Part shown: positions 25,212 to 33,954 of the stretch, piece after piece
Layout of the letters: the number at the start of each line of letters is the position of its first letter
How positions within the stretch are numbered: the stretch's first letter is position 1
Source: Streptomyces bikiniensis
GTDB taxonomy: Bacteria > Actinomycetota > Actinomycetes > Streptomycetales > Streptomycetaceae
DNA: 64,000 nucleotides
Direction of reading: 5' to 3'
Assembly (NCBI GenBank): GCA_000716465.1
Contig: JNWL01000019.1
Location: 1 to 64,000 of the forward strand
Notes under the pieces: generated by a model
The model's input: only the letters and a program-made list of their open reading frames with translations
What the model was told of the DNA's origin: nothing
The model's database searches: none
Program-made: the position numbers and the translations under genes

Positions 25212-25262
25212 ACCCCCTTCGGCAAGGGGGTTCGCGGTACCGACCGCTCCGGTTCGGTACCG
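25212..25262. repeat. Small hairpin and paired CGGTACCG palindromes
   Basis: ACCCCCTT/AAGGGGGT forms a stem with a CGGC loop at 25212-25231, and two copies of CGGTACCG lie at 25235-25242 and 25255-25262. They may be a second terminator, a processing site or an operator for the small frame at 25315. Confidence 0.45.
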
Positions 25263-25314
25263 GGATCGCCCCTTCACCCCTCGTACACCCGGCCCGCCCC
25301 GAGGCGAGGAGGCG

Positions 25315-25530
25315 GTGCGGCGGCTCACCGACCACCTCCGCTCCCCGGAGGGGCGGACGCACACGGTCGACCCGGCAGCCCCGAAGGCGGCGCCGGACGC
25401 GCTGCACGGGCAGGCGGCCGGGATCGCCGCCGCGCTCCAGGAGGCGGAGGAGATCCGGCGGACGCACACCCGCCGTCTGGAGGACCGGGGGCGCGGCCGA
25501 CCGGGGAATGCGCCGGCCCCCGGAGCCTGA
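25315..25530 (+). CDS. Possible small hypothetical protein
   Basis: A 71-residue frame starting at GTG, with AGGAGG only two bases upstream, which is too close for good initiation. The product is polar and helical (AAGIAAALQEAEEIRRTHTRR) with no recognised family. Its stop codon lies in the loop side of a strong terminator hairpin. Composition resembles coding sequence in this frame, but support is weak. Confidence 0.4.
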   Translation: MRRLTDHLRSPEGRTHTVDPAAPKAAPDALHGQAAGIAAALQEAEEIRRTHTRRLEDRGRGRPGNAPAPGA

Positions 25531-25546
25531 GGGGGCTCCGGGGGCC
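25515..25546. terminator. Bidirectional terminator hairpin
   Basis: A perfect 13-base stem (25515-25527 with 25534-25546) and six-base loop lie between the small rightward frame and the PEP carboxykinase gene converging on it. Confidence 0.85.
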
Positions 25547-25628
25547 GGGCGGATCGTGGTGGGCCGTCGTGACCCCACTGGTCAGGGCGGAATTTCGGGG
25601 CAACCCACCACGAGTTCGGGGGGCGGGA

Positions 25629-27452
25629 TCAGCCCAGGCGCTCCACGAGCGCCCGGTACTCGTCCCACAGCTCCTTCGGCGTGTGGTCGCCGAAGGTGTT
25701 CAGGTGGTCGGGGACGAGGGCGGCCTCCTCGCGCCACACATCGCGGTCGACCTTGAGCAGGAACTCCAGGTCCTCGGCCGGCAGGTCCAGGCCGTCGGTG
25801 TCGAGGGACTCCGGGGTCGGCAGGATGCCGATCGGGGTCTCGACGCCCTCCGCCTTGCCGTCCAGGCGCTCGACGATCCACTTGAGGACGCGGCTGTTCT
25901 CGCCGAAGCCGGGCCAGACGAACTTGCCGGCGTCGTTCTTGCGGAACCAGTTCACGTAGTAGATCTTCGGCAGCTTCGCCTGGTCCGCGCCGGCACCGAC
26001 CTTGACCCAGTGGGCCATGTAGTCGCCCATGTTGTAGCCGCAGAAGGGCAGCATGGCGAAGGGGTCGCGGCGCAGCTCGCCGACCTTGCCCTCGGCGGCG
26101 GCGGTCTTCTCGGAGGCGACGTTGGCGCCGAGGAAGACGCCGTGGTTCCAGTCGAAGGACTCGGTGACCAGCGGGACGGCGGAGGCGCGGCGGCCGCCGA
26201 AGAGGATGGCCGAGATCGGCACGCCCTTCGGGTCCTCCCACTCCGGCGCGATGGTCGGGCACTGTCCGGCGGGGACGGTGAAGCGGGCGTTGGGGTGGGC
26301 GGCGGGCGTCCCGGACGCGGGCGTCCAGTCGTTGCCCTTCCAGTCCGTGAGGTGGGCCGGGGCCTCCTCGGTCATGCCCTCCCACCACACGTCGCCGTCG
26401 TCGGTGAGGGCGACGTTGGTGAAGACGGAGTTGCCCCAGAGGGTCTTCATGGCGTTGGCGTTGGTGTGCTCGCCGGTGCCGGGCGCGACGCCGAAGAAGC
26501 CGGCCTCGGGGTTGATCGCGTACAGGCGTCCGTCCTCGCCGAAGCGCATCCAGGCGATGTCGTCGCCGATGGTCTCGACGGTCCAGCCGGAGATCGTGGG
26601 CTCCAGCATGGCCAGGTTGGTCTTGCCGCAGGCGGACGGGAAGGCGGCGGCGACGTACTTGGACTCGCCCTGCGGCGGAGTGAGCTTGAGGATCAGCATG
26701 TGCTCGGCGAGCCAGCCCTCGTCACGGGCCATGACGGAGGCGATGCGGAGCGCGTAGCACTTCTTGCCGAGCAGGGCGTTGCCGCCGTAGCCCGAGCCGT
26801 ACGACCAGATCTCGCGGGTCTCGGGGAAGTGCGAGATGTACTTGGTGGTGTTGCAGGGCCACGGCACGTCCTGCTCGCCCTCCGCGAGGGGGGCGCCGAG
26901 GGTGTGGACGGCCTTGACGAAGAAGCCGTCGTCGCCCAGCTCGTCGAGGACGGCCCGTCCCATGCGGGTCATGGTGCGCATGGAGACGGCGACGTACGCG
27001 GAGTCGGTGATCTCGACGCCGATGGCGGAGAGCGGGGAGCCGACCGGGCCCATGCAGAAGGGCACGACGTACATGGTGCGGCCGCGCATCGAGCCGCGGA
27101 AGATGCCCTCTTCACCGGCGAAGACGTCCTTCATCTCCGCGGGGGCCTTCCAGTGGTTGGTCGGGCCCGCGTCCTCCTCCTTCTCGGAGCAGATGAAGGT
27201 TCGGTCCTCGACGCGCGCGACGTCGGAGGGGTCGGAGGCGGCGTAGTAGGAGTTCGGGCGCAGGGTCGGGTCGAGCTTCTTGAAGGTCCCCTTGGCGACG
27301 AGCTCCTCGCACAGGCGCTCGTACTCGGCCTCGGAGCCGTCGCACCAGACGATGCTGTCCGGCTGGGTGATCTCGGCGATCTCGTTCACCCAGGAGACGA
27401 GCTCCCGGTGCTGGGTGGGGACGGTGGTGGGAGCCGCGTTGTCGCGCGCCAC
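25629..27452 (-). CDS. pckG: Phosphoenolpyruvate carboxykinase (GTP)
   Basis: A 607-residue enzyme, the usual length for GTP-dependent PEP carboxykinase, which converts oxaloacetate plus GTP to PEP, GDP and CO2 at the entry to gluconeogenesis. Visible parts are the [13 protein letters not shown] kinase-1a loop with the reactive Cys near residue 275, the [17 protein letters not shown] substrate region, [35 protein letters not shown] with metal-binding Asp residues, and [14 protein letters not shown]. The GTG ending at 27452 is the start, since AAAGGAG precedes it; the in-frame extension to 27542 is unsupported. It is divergent from the hemolysin III-like gene across 194 bases. Confidence 0.96.
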   Translation of the reverse strand: MARDNAAPTTVPTQHRELVSWVNEIAEITQPDSIVWCDGSEAEYERLCEELVAKGTFKKLDPTLRPNSYYAASDPSDVARVEDRTFICSEKEEDAGPTNHWKAPAEMKDVFAGEEGIFRGSMRGRTMYVVPFCMGPVGSPLSAIGVEITDSAYVAVSMRTMTRMGRAVLDELGDDGFFVKAVHTLGAPLAEGEQDVPWPCNTTKYISHFPETREIWSYGSGYGGNALLGKKCYALRIASVMARDEGWLAEHMLILKLTPPQGESKYVAAAFPSACGKTNLAMLEPTISGWTVETIGDDIAWMRFGEDGRLYAINPEAGFFGVAPGTGEHTNANAMKTLWGNSVFTNVALTDDGDVWWEGMTEEAPAHLTDWKGNDWTPASGTPAAHPNARFTVPAGQCPTIAPEWEDPKGVPISAILFGGRRASAVPLVTESFDWNHGVFLGANVASEKTAAAEGKVGELRRDPFAMLPFCGYNMGDYMAHWVKVGAGADQAKLPKIYYVNWFRKNDAGKFVWPGFGENSRVLKWIVERLDGKAEGVETPIGILPTPESLDTDGLDLPAEDLEFLLKVDRDVWREEAALVPDHLNTFGDHTPKELWDEYRALVERLG

Positions 27453-27633
27453 GATTGCTCCTTTTGAGGGGTTTTTAGATGTTTGCCCCGTGGGGGCTGC
27501 GACCCGGATGCTTCGTAGCTGCTCATCCGGTGCCGACCGCACTCATTTGATCATCCGATGGATCCGCCCATATGTCCAGAGGGGTGCACACGTGAGCATC
27601 GCCACTCGTATTCAGGACTTACGGGCCCGTAGG

Positions 27634-27639
27634 TACGAT
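27634..27639 (+). promoter_or_regulatory. Candidate -10 for a leaderless hemolysin III-like transcript
   Basis: TACGAT lies seven bases before the ATG at 27647, placing the predicted transcription start at the start codon. No ribosome site is visible. A palindrome ACGGGCCCGT lies just upstream at 27621-27630 and could bind a regulator. Confidence 0.5.
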
Positions 27640-27646
27640 TCCGTCC

Positions 27647-28333
27647 ATGACTGCAGCCACACCGGAAGTGACCCCGGACGACTCCTCCCCGGCGCTCCCG
27701 CTGAAGCCCATGCTGAGAGGCTGGCTGCACGCGGGCATGTTCCCCACCGTGATCGTCGCGGGCCTCGTCCTGGTCGCCCTCTCCGACTCGCCCCGCGCCC
27801 GCATCGCCTGTGGGATCTACGTCCTGACCGCGTGCCTCCTCTTCGGCGTCAGCGCGCTCTACCACCGCGGCACCTGGGGCCCGCGCGGCGAGGCCGTGCT
27901 CCGGCGCCTCGACCACGCCAACATCTTCCTGATCATCGCGGGCACCTACACCCCGCTCACCCTGCTGCTGCTCCCCGACTCCACGGCGAAGCCGCTCATG
28001 TGGGCGGTCTGGGCGGCGGCCCTCGCCGGCATCGCCTTCCGGGTCTTCTGGGTCGGCGCGCCCCGCTGGCTGTACACGCCCTGCTACATCGCGATGGGCT
28101 GGGCCGCGGTCTTCTTCCTCCCCGACTTCCTGCGCGCGGGCGGCATCGCCGTCCTCGTCCTGGTCGTCGTCGGCGGCCTGCTCTACAGCGCGGGCGGGAT
28201 CATCTACGGCATCAAGCGCCCCAACCCGTCCCCGCGTTGGTTCGGCTTCCACGAGGTCTTCCACACGCTGACCCTGGCGGCCTTCATCGTCCACTACGTC
28301 GGCATCTCGCTGGTGGCGTACCAGCACGCCTGA
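27647..28333 (+). CDS. Hemolysin III family (PAQR) membrane protein
   Basis: The 228-residue protein has seven hydrophobic helices and the family's conserved residues: SALYHRG early, RRLDHANIFLIIAGTYTP in the middle, and GFHEVFHTLTLAAFIVHYVGI at the end, where the His and Asp residues form the presumed zinc-dependent hydrolase centre of PAQR proteins. The bacterial members' substrate is uncertain; the hemolysin name is historical. It is probably expressed from a leaderless mRNA. A TetR gene follows after 17 bases in the same direction and may be co-transcribed. Confidence 0.9.
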   Translation: MTAATPEVTPDDSSPALPLKPMLRGWLHAGMFPTVIVAGLVLVALSDSPRARIACGIYVLTACLLFGVSALYHRGTWGPRGEAVLRRLDHANIFLIIAGTYTPLTLLLLPDSTAKPLMWAVWAAALAGIAFRVFWVGAPRWLYTPCYIAMGWAAVFFLPDFLRAGGIAVLVLVVVGGLLYSAGGIIYGIKRPNPSPRWFGFHEVFHTLTLAAFIVHYVGISLVAYQHA

Positions 28334-28350
28334 CCCGGGAGAATGGCGGC

Positions 28351-28956
28351 ATGGCCGCCGACGCCCCCACCCGCCCCAGCCTCCGCGAACGCAAGAAGGC
28401 GAAGACCCGCGCGGCGATCCGGAGAGCCACCTACCGGCTCGCCGCCGAGCACGGCTGGGAGGCGGCCACCACCGACCGGATCGCGGCGGCGGCCGAGGTC
28501 TCCCCCTCGACCGTCGTCCGCTACTTCCCGGTCCGCGAGGACATCCTCCTCACCGACGAGGACGACGACCTCCTCGAAGCCCGGCTGCGCGCCCGCCCGG
28601 CGGGCGAGGACCCCCTGGAGTCCCTGCGCGCGGTCCTCCTCGAAGCGGTCCGCACCGCCCTCGCGCGAGAGCCGGAGGAGACCCGGCTGCGCGCCCGGCT
28701 CATGGTGGAGATCCCCGCCGTGCGCGCCCGCCTCACCGAGACCGCCGCCGAGACCGGCCGCCGCCTGACCCGCGTCCTCGCCGACCGCACCGGCCGCGCC
28801 CCCGACGCCCTGGAGGTACGGGTCCTCACCGCCGCCGTCCTCGGCGCCTTCCGCGAGACCACCGTGTACTGGGCCGAACGTGGCCGCACCGACGACCTCG
28901 TGGCCCTCCTCGACCGCACCCTCGACACCCTCGGGGGCGGCCCGCCCCTCCCCTGA
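28351..28956 (+). CDS. TetR-family transcriptional regulator
   Basis: A regulator of 201 residues. The N-terminal helix-turn-helix reads RERKKAKTRAAIRRATYRLAAEHGWEAATTDRIAAAAEVSPSTVVRYFPVRED, given here only by its key parts RIAAAAEVSPSTVVRYF (recognition helix) and the Lys/Arg-rich first helix. The C-terminal part is helical with an acidic segment (DEDDDLLEARL). It resembles Streptomyces regulators of efflux or secondary metabolism, without a clear target here. The start is ATG at 28351; an ATG at 28343 is out of frame. Confidence 0.88.
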   Translation: MAADAPTRPSLRERKKAKTRAAIRRATYRLAAEHGWEAATTDRIAAAAEVSPSTVVRYFPVREDILLTDEDDDLLEARLRARPAGEDPLESLRAVLLEAVRTALAREPEETRLRARLMVEIPAVRARLTETAAETGRRLTRVLADRTGRAPDALEVRVLTAAVLGAFRETTVYWAERGRTDDLVALLDRTLDTLGGGPPLP

Positions 28957-28962
28957 CCCCGG

Positions 28963-29892
28963 TCACCCCGGCAGGTCGCCCTCCCCGCCCGTCACCTCAC
29001 GGGCGACACGGCTCCACTCGTCCCGCCCGCCGGGCAGCGGCCAGGCCCAGGTGGGCCGCGTCCCCGTGCGCAGCTCCGCGAGACGACGGGCCAGCACGGA
29101 CCCCGCGATCTCCGCGCCGTCGGGGACGGCGTCGCCGTGCCGGGCCCGCAGCTCCGCGAAACGGGCCAGCTCGGCCTCGTACTCCCGCGCCGCCCGCTCC
29201 GTCCCCGCCGCCACCTCGTCGCCGGGCGCGGTGCGGTCCAGGTACAGCAGCGGGGGCGCGACCGACTCGGCGATCGCGGCGGCCAGCCGGGCGTGGCCGT
29301 CCAGGACCACGTGGCAGTCCAGACCGCTGACCCACCACAGCAGGACGGGCGGAAGGATCCCGTCACGGGCCTGCTTGCGGTACGCCTTGACCCGCGCGTC
29401 GTCGTGGTCCGGCACCGGCCGCAGCGGAAGGACCTCCCACGCCCCGTGGTGGACGAACCAGTCGAGGTACCCGTCGGGATGGCCCTCGACGAGCATCTCG
29501 CCCCAGTGCGCGGAGGGCGGCAGGTTCCGGTGGTTCCAGAACGCCGGGACCTCGCGCGAGAGCAGCCACCGCCCGTAGTGCAGCGGCCCGTCCGCCGCCC
29601 GCGCCAGGTGCTCCGCGAAGCGGTACGCCCACCGGTCCGGCCGCCCGGCCGCCTCCCGCGCGGCCGCGGCCCGCAGCGGCGGGACGACGGAACGATAGGC
29701 GTCCGTACGCCGGAACCCGACCCCGCAGCGATCGTCGTCGACGGCGGCGAGCAGCACCGGCCGCTCCCCCTGCGCGAGCAGGATCCGCCCCTCGGCGGCG
29801 AACAGGCGCAGTCCGGGCAGCCGCCGGGACTCCACCTCCAGGGCCAGCCCCGTCCAGGCACCGCCGTCCCCGAAGACATCCGTGCGTCGCAT
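28963..29892 (-). CDS. Hypothetical protein with a ParB-like substrate motif
   Basis: A soluble protein of 309 residues. The N-terminal half contains WTGLALEVESRRLPGLRLF and a Trp/His-rich region (FVHHGAWEVLPLRPVPDHDD). Near residue 200 the stretch VLDGHARLAAAIAE resembles the GxxR-type box of ParB/Srx-like folds, whose members include nucleases, CTPases and kinases. No DNA-binding helix-turn-helix is visible, so plasmid partition is unlikely. It converges on the TetR gene with six bases between stops and lies downstream of the GH26-like gene after 22 bases. Confidence 0.7.
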   Translation of the reverse strand: MRRTDVFGDGGAWTGLALEVESRRLPGLRLFAAEGRILLAQGERPVLLAAVDDDRCGVGFRRTDAYRSVVPPLRAAAAREAAGRPDRWAYRFAEHLARAADGPLHYGRWLLSREVPAFWNHRNLPPSAHWGEMLVEGHPDGYLDWFVHHGAWEVLPLRPVPDHDDARVKAYRKQARDGILPPVLLWWVSGLDCHVVLDGHARLAAAIAESVAPPLLYLDRTAPGDEVAAGTERAAREYEAELARFAELRARHGDAVPDGAEIAGSVLARRLAELRTGTRPTWAWPLPGGRDEWSRVAREVTGGEGDLPG

Positions 29893-29914
29893 GCCGAGAA
29901 CGATAGACCGGCGG

Positions 29915-30913
29915 TCAGGACCGGCCCGGCGCCCCCAGCGCGCCCCTGACCACCCGCGCCGACTCCGGATTGTCCGCGCACTCCCACACCCCGTGCGGGC
30001 AGTAGTCCGTCATCGTCTGGTAGACCGGCCGGTGCGCGGCGAACCAGTCGAGCATCCCCCGGACGTACGCCGGGTTGTCGCCGTTCCGGAAGAGGCCCCA
30101 CTCCGGGTACGAGACGGGCTTGCCGTGCTCCGCCGCGAACCGGACGTGATGGGCGAGGCCGTACTCCTCGTGCACCTGCTCCTGGAAGGAGAGGCCCGCG
30201 GGCTGGTCGTAGGCGTCCAGGCCGACGACGTCCACGACGTCGTCCCCGGGGTAGCAGAGCGGCCACGGCACGGCGTCCCGCCCCCGGCTCGCCGTGAAGT
30301 CGAAGCGGAACCGCTGTCCCGGCACCGCCCGCAGCACCTCGACCGTCCGCCGCCAGTACGCCTTCCACGCCTCCGGGTCCGGGCCGCAGCGGTGGCTGTA
30401 CGTGGTGCCGTTCATCTCCCAGCCCAGGACGAGGACCGCGTCCCCGAGCCGGTGCTCCACCAGCCGCTCCCCCAGGGTCCGGAAGTGCCCGTCGAACGCG
30501 CCCTCCGCGCCCCGCCGCAGCCCCTCCCGCACCTCCTCGTCGGGCAGACCGGCCTCGCTGCGGTCGAGCAGCGGCACGTTGAGCACGAAGAGCCGCCCCG
30601 GCCGCTCCTCCTTCCAGCGCGCCCACGGCCCGAAGAGCGCCGGGTGCCCCTCGATGTTGGACCAGCGGTCCCCCGGCAGGTACGTGTGCCCGACGGTCAG
30701 CGCCTCGCCGCCGAGCCAGTCCTGCACCCGGGCGATCCGGCGCACCCCGGCCTCGTCGGAGCCGGTGAAGAACCCCGAGGGCACTCCCGGCGGCGGCCGT
30801 TCCCCGGCGGGCCGCCCGTCGGGCGCGAGCCGGTCGTACGACAGGAGGAGGACGAGAACGGCCGCGAGCAGCACGACCGGTGCGGCTCGCGGCCGGAAGG
30901 AGGAGCGGCTCAC
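29915..30913 (-). CDS. GH26-like secreted or membrane-anchored glycoside hydrolase (short paralogue)
   Basis: The 332-residue protein has an N-terminal signal anchor (PVVLLAAVLVLLLSY). The catalytic barrel shows [33 protein letters not shown] (acid/base Glu), [19 protein letters not shown] and [14 protein letters not shown] (nucleophile Glu), the pattern of GH26-like beta-mannanase folds. Four or more Cys may form disulfides outside the cell. It is a clear paralogue of the longer protein at 46688-48181, without its repeat stalk. GTG start; one base separates it from the VKOR-like gene stop upstream, so the two are probably coupled. Substrate unknown. Confidence 0.82.
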   Translation of the reverse strand: MSRSSFRPRAAPVVLLAAVLVLLLSYDRLAPDGRPAGERPPPGVPSGFFTGSDEAGVRRIARVQDWLGGEALTVGHTYLPGDRWSNIEGHPALFGPWARWKEERPGRLFVLNVPLLDRSEAGLPDEEVREGLRRGAEGAFDGHFRTLGERLVEHRLGDAVLVLGWEMNGTTYSHRCGPDPEAWKAYWRRTVEVLRAVPGQRFRFDFTASRGRDAVPWPLCYPGDDVVDVVGLDAYDQPAGLSFQEQVHEEYGLAHHVRFAAEHGKPVSYPEWGLFRNGDNPAYVRGMLDWFAAHRPVYQTMTDYCPHGVWECADNPESARVVRGALGAPGRS

Positions 30914-30914
30914 G

Positions 30915-31562
30915 TCAGCTCGTCCAGAAGTCCCACCACCGGGTCAGGATCAGCATCCCGACGATCCCGAGGTGCAGCAGGGGCGGGGCGAAGGCGAACT
31001 CTCCGAAGAAGGTCCGCACCCCCGCCGGCGCGGGCAGCACCCCGGTCCGCACGTTGTGCGCGGTGACGGACCAGAACATCAGGATCGTCGCGGTCCAGGC
31101 CAGGCAGCACCACAGGCAGAGCGCGTTGATCTCGTACAGCGACTGGTGCATCAGCCAGGTGCAGAAGCCGACCCCGAAGAGCGTCCCGGCGTTCAGGCCG
31201 AGCCAGAACCAGCCCCGGTGGCGGGCCCCGGCGAGCAGCCCGGCCCCGATGGCGACGACGACGGCGTACGTGACGAGCCCGAGCATCGGGTTGGGGAACC
31301 CGAACACCGCCGCCTGCTCGCTCTTCATGACGCTGCCGCAGGAGACCACCGGGTTCAGGCTGCACCCCGGGGTGAAGCCCGGGTCCTCCAGGAGCTTGAA
31401 CTTGTCGAGCGTGATCACCCAGCCGGCCAGGACGCCCGCCGCGCCGGTGACGACCAGGAGCCAGGCGAGGCCCCGGCCCGCGCCGACCGGTCCGCCCGCC
31501 TCCCGGGAGGCCTCCTCCCGGCGCTGTCCCGGCACCACGCCCCGTACGTCCACCGTCGCCAT
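30915..31562 (-). CDS. Vitamin K epoxide reductase (VKOR) family protein
   Basis: The 215-residue membrane protein has four to five helices. The ATG ending at 31562 follows AAGAGGGG. Conserved residues are CSLNPVVSCGSVM (loop cysteines and Ser) and YEINALCLWCCLAW (CxxC active site), as in bacterial VKOR homologues that reoxidise DsbA-like thiol oxidases. The inferred role is disulfide formation in exported proteins; the adjacent Cys-bearing GH26-like enzyme and the nearby chaplins, which have two conserved Cys each, are possible clients. The long in-frame extension to 32027 overlaps the DUF5949 gene and is rejected. Confidence 0.9.
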   Translation of the reverse strand: MATVDVRGVVPGQRREEASREAGGPVGAGRGLAWLLVVTGAAGVLAGWVITLDKFKLLEDPGFTPGCSLNPVVSCGSVMKSEQAAVFGFPNPMLGLVTYAVVVAIGAGLLAGARHRGWFWLGLNAGTLFGVGFCTWLMHQSLYEINALCLWCCLAWTATILMFWSVTAHNVRTGVLPAPAGVRTFFGEFAFAPPLLHLGIVGMLILTRWWDFWTS

Positions 31563-31591
31563 GGCGCGACCCCTCTTCCCGGTTCTTCCGC

Positions 31592-32095
31592 TCAGCCCTG
31601 GACGCGGCGGACCGGCATCAGGACGTGGGCGCTGTCCGCGAGCATCTCCTCGTCCGAGACGAAGGCCCGCAGCCGCGCCTCCTCGACGGGCCGCCCGGGA
31701 ACCGCCTCGGGCCAGGGCCGCACCGAGCAGATCAGATAGACCTTGCCGCTCTCGCGGGCGGCCGCCTGCCACTCGTCCGGCACCGGGCACTGCACCTTCA
31801 GGAAGGGCAGGCTGAGCACGGCCGAGCCGCCCTCGACGAGCAGCGAGGCGTTGATCCCGGTGTCCCGCTCCAGGTCGAAGAGCCGGTCGCCGACCGAGAG
31901 GCCCATGGCCTCCAGGGCGGCCCGCATCGCCTGCTGACCGGCCTCCGGGCCGTCCCGGCCGTCGCCGAGCGAGTACGCCATGAGGAACGGCGTGCCCGCC
32001 GATTCGGCGGAGGGCTCGCTGGACCACGGAATCACCGTGAGGGTTCCCAGCGGAGAGGCGCTGCGCGCGGAGGACACGACGTTGGAAGTGGTCAT
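31592..32095 (-). CDS. DUF5949 family protein
   Basis: A soluble protein of 167 residues, ATG ending at 32095. Recognisable segments are TLTVIPWSSEPS, PFLMAYSLGDGRDGPEAG, LPFLKVQCPVPDEWQAAARESGKVYLI and SVRPWPEAVPGRPV, matching the Streptomyces DUF5949 family as I remember it. Function unknown. It is divergent from melC1 across 174 bases; that spacer is lower in GC and probably holds both promoters. The in-frame stretch up to 32158 has no ribosome site. Confidence 0.85.
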   Translation of the reverse strand: MTTSNVVSSARSASPLGTLTVIPWSSEPSAESAGTPFLMAYSLGDGRDGPEAGQQAMRAALEAMGLSVGDRLFDLERDTGINASLLVEGGSAVLSLPFLKVQCPVPDEWQAAARESGKVYLICSVRPWPEAVPGRPVEEARLRAFVSDEEMLADSAHVLMPVRRVQG

Positions 32096-32269
32096 GAATC
32101 GGATGCTAGTGCTCCAACCCCCCTTTCCCCGCGCGCCTTTCACCCGAACGGCCGACATTCACGCCACTGGCATTTCCGCCGCAACGAACCCGGGATTTCA
32201 TCGTTGTGCTCTGAAGGCTCCCCCTACCTGCGGCGGGGGGACCCCCAGCCGACCCCCTGGAGATCACCG

Positions 32270-32686
32270 ATGATCGTCCCGCGCCGCGTCGCACTGCGGT
32301 CCCTCTTCGCCCTGGCCGTCACCGCATTCACGGGCGGCGCCCTCGGGCGCATCGCGCTCCGCGCCCCGGCCGGAGGTCCGGACGGCCCGCGCGCCGACGA
32401 CCCGCACGCCTTCGACGAGATGTACGGGGGTCGCCGCATCCTCGGCTTCTCCGGCCCCGGCGGCGAACCGGCGGCCCTCGTCGACGGCCGGCCGCTGCAC
32501 CTGATGCGCTGCGCCGACGGCGGCTACGTCACTCCGATCGACCACTACGAGTCCTGTCCGACGCCCCTGGCGGCGGTCCGCGCGGCCGTGGACGAGATGG
32601 GCACCGCCCCGCTCTCCCCCCTCGCGGGCGCCCACGGCACCCCCACGGACCCGACGGGAGGGAGCCCGCGTGGTGTACACGCGTAA
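32270..32686 (+). CDS. melC1: Tyrosinase copper chaperone MelC1
   Basis: A 138-residue cofactor protein that delivers copper to MelC2 and carries it through the Tat pathway. The N-terminus VPRRVALRSLFALAV is a twin-arginine-type signal. The body contains DEMYGGRRILGF, VDGRPLHLMRCADGGYVTPIDHYESCPTPLAAVRAAVDEMG, the MelC1 hallmark region with a His, a Cys pair and Met ligands (quoted only in part). GGAG precedes the ATG. Its last 17 bases overlap the start of melC2, as expected for coupled synthesis of a 1:1 complex. Confidence 0.92.
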   Translation: MIVPRRVALRSLFALAVTAFTGGALGRIALRAPAGGPDGPRADDPHAFDEMYGGRRILGFSGPGGEPAALVDGRPLHLMRCADGGYVTPIDHYESCPTPLAAVRAAVDEMGTAPLSPLAGAHGTPTDPTGGSPRGVHA

Positions 32687-33536
32687 GAACCAGCGCGACC
32701 TGACCGGCGCCGAGCGCCGCACGTTCGTCGCCGCCGTCCTGGAGCTCAAGCGCACCGGGGCGTACGACCGCTTCGTCCGCACCCACATCGACTACTACGT
32801 GGCCGACGGGGAGGGCAGGCTGCGGGTCGCGCACATGACGCCGAGCTTCCTGCCGTGGCACCGGAAGTTCCTCCTGGAGTTCGAGACGGCGCTGCGCCGG
32901 ATCGACCCCACGGTGACCGTCCCGTACTGGGACTGGACCCGGGACAACAGCCCGGCCTCCTCGATCTGGAACGAGGACTTCATGGGCGGCAACGGGCGCC
33001 GGTCCGACCTCCAGGTGATGACCGGCCCCTTCGCGCACTCCTCCGGCCGCTGGAACATCACCCAGTCGATGACCGAGGGCCGCTTCCTGACCAGGGACTT
33101 CGGGCGCCCCCGCGACCCGATCACGCTCCCCACCCAGGCCCAGCTGGAGGAGGTGATGAGGGAACGGGTGTACGACGTGACGCCCTGGAACTCGACCAGC
33201 CCGTCCGGCTTCCGCAACCGTCTGGAGGGCTGGGCCTCGGGGCAGGGCAACGACCGGTTCCGGATCCACAACCGGGTGCACCGCTGGGTCGGCGGCCTGA
33301 TGCTCGGCGGCGGCTCCGTGAACGATCCGGTCTTCTGGCTGCACCACGCCTTCGTGGACCTGGTCTGGTCCCGCTGGCAGCAGCGCAACCCCGGGGCCGC
33401 CTACCTGCCGGCGGAGCCGCCGCCGCTGGGCGACGGGCAGTACCGCAAGGTGGTCGCCCGGCACCAGCCGATGGCGCCGTGGGGGGTGACCCCGGCCTCG
33501 ATGTTCGACCACAGCCGGATCTACCGGTACGCCTGA
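32670..33536 (+). CDS. melC2: Tyrosinase MelC2
   Basis: A 288-residue type 3 copper monooxygenase that oxidises tyrosine to DOPA and dopaquinone for melanin. All six copper-binding His are visible: RTHIDYY, RVAHMTPSFLPWHRKF (site A, near 39, 55 and 64), IHNRVHRWVGG and WLHHAFVDLVWSRWQ (site B, near 200, 204 and 225). It lacks its own signal peptide, since it is exported with MelC1. Tandem GTG codons at 32670 and 32673 follow GGGAGGGAG. A hairpin terminator lies 26 bases after the stop. Confidence 0.96.
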   Translation: MVYTRKNQRDLTGAERRTFVAAVLELKRTGAYDRFVRTHIDYYVADGEGRLRVAHMTPSFLPWHRKFLLEFETALRRIDPTVTVPYWDWTRDNSPASSIWNEDFMGGNGRRSDLQVMTGPFAHSSGRWNITQSMTEGRFLTRDFGRPRDPITLPTQAQLEEVMRERVYDVTPWNSTSPSGFRNRLEGWASGQGNDRFRIHNRVHRWVGGLMLGGGSVNDPVFWLHHAFVDLVWSRWQQRNPGAAYLPAEPPPLGDGQYRKVVARHQPMAPWGVTPASMFDHSRIYRYA

Positions 33537-33561
33537 GCCGCCGCGCACGGGCCCGTACGCG

Positions 33562-33597
33562 CGTGTCCCCCCGGTCCTGTCGGGCCGGGGGGACACG
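33562..33597. terminator. Bidirectional terminator hairpin
   Basis: A perfect 13-base stem (33562-33574 with 33585-33597) and ten-base loop lie between melC2 and the converging chaplin gene. Confidence 0.8.
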
Positions 33598-33617
33598 TGC
33601 GGGGGAGGCGGAGGGGG

Positions 33618-33899
33618 TCAGCCGCCGTAGCCGCCCTCGTCCTCGCGGTCCTCGCCGTCGCTGACGTTGGCGCAGGTGTTGCCGAACGCCGGGTTCAGCA
33701 GGCCGATGACGTTGACGGTGTTGCCGCAGAGGTTGACCGGGACGTGGACCGGGACCTGGAGGACGTTGCCGGAGGCGACACCGGGCGAGTGGGCGGCGAC
33801 GGCCTCGGCGCCCGAGTCGGCGACGGCCAGGCCGGCTCCGCTGAGGGCAACGGCACCCGTGCCGGCGAGAACAGCGGCAGCCTTCGCGATGCGAGACAT
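33618..33899 (-). CDS. Short chaplin with acidic Gly/Tyr tail
   Basis: A 93-residue secreted hydrophobin-like protein. A signal peptide ends near AVADS; the mature part has one chaplin domain, with HSPGVASGNVLQVPVHVPVN, two conserved Cys (NLCGNT, FGNTC) and GLLNPAFG. Chaplins assemble into amyloid films that lower surface tension for aerial growth. The tail after the second Cys is unusual: about 17 acidic residues ending GGYGG. The ATG ending at 33899 follows AAGGAG. A sigma-BldN-like promoter lies 56 bases upstream. Confidence 0.93.
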   Translation of the reverse strand: MSRIAKAAAVLAGTGAVALSGAGLAVADSGAEAVAAHSPGVASGNVLQVPVHVPVNLCGNTVNVIGLLNPAFGNTCANVSDGEDREDEGGYGG

Positions 33900-33954
33900 C
33901 AAGAACTCCTTGGACGTGGAAAGCGACCGCAGGAATCACGGCCGTCATGTCCGT

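Noticed and set aside
30915..32027. Extended VKOR-like protein of 370 residues
   Set aside because: The extra N-terminus is the DUF5949 gene in another frame; the ATG ending at 31562 has a ribosome site.
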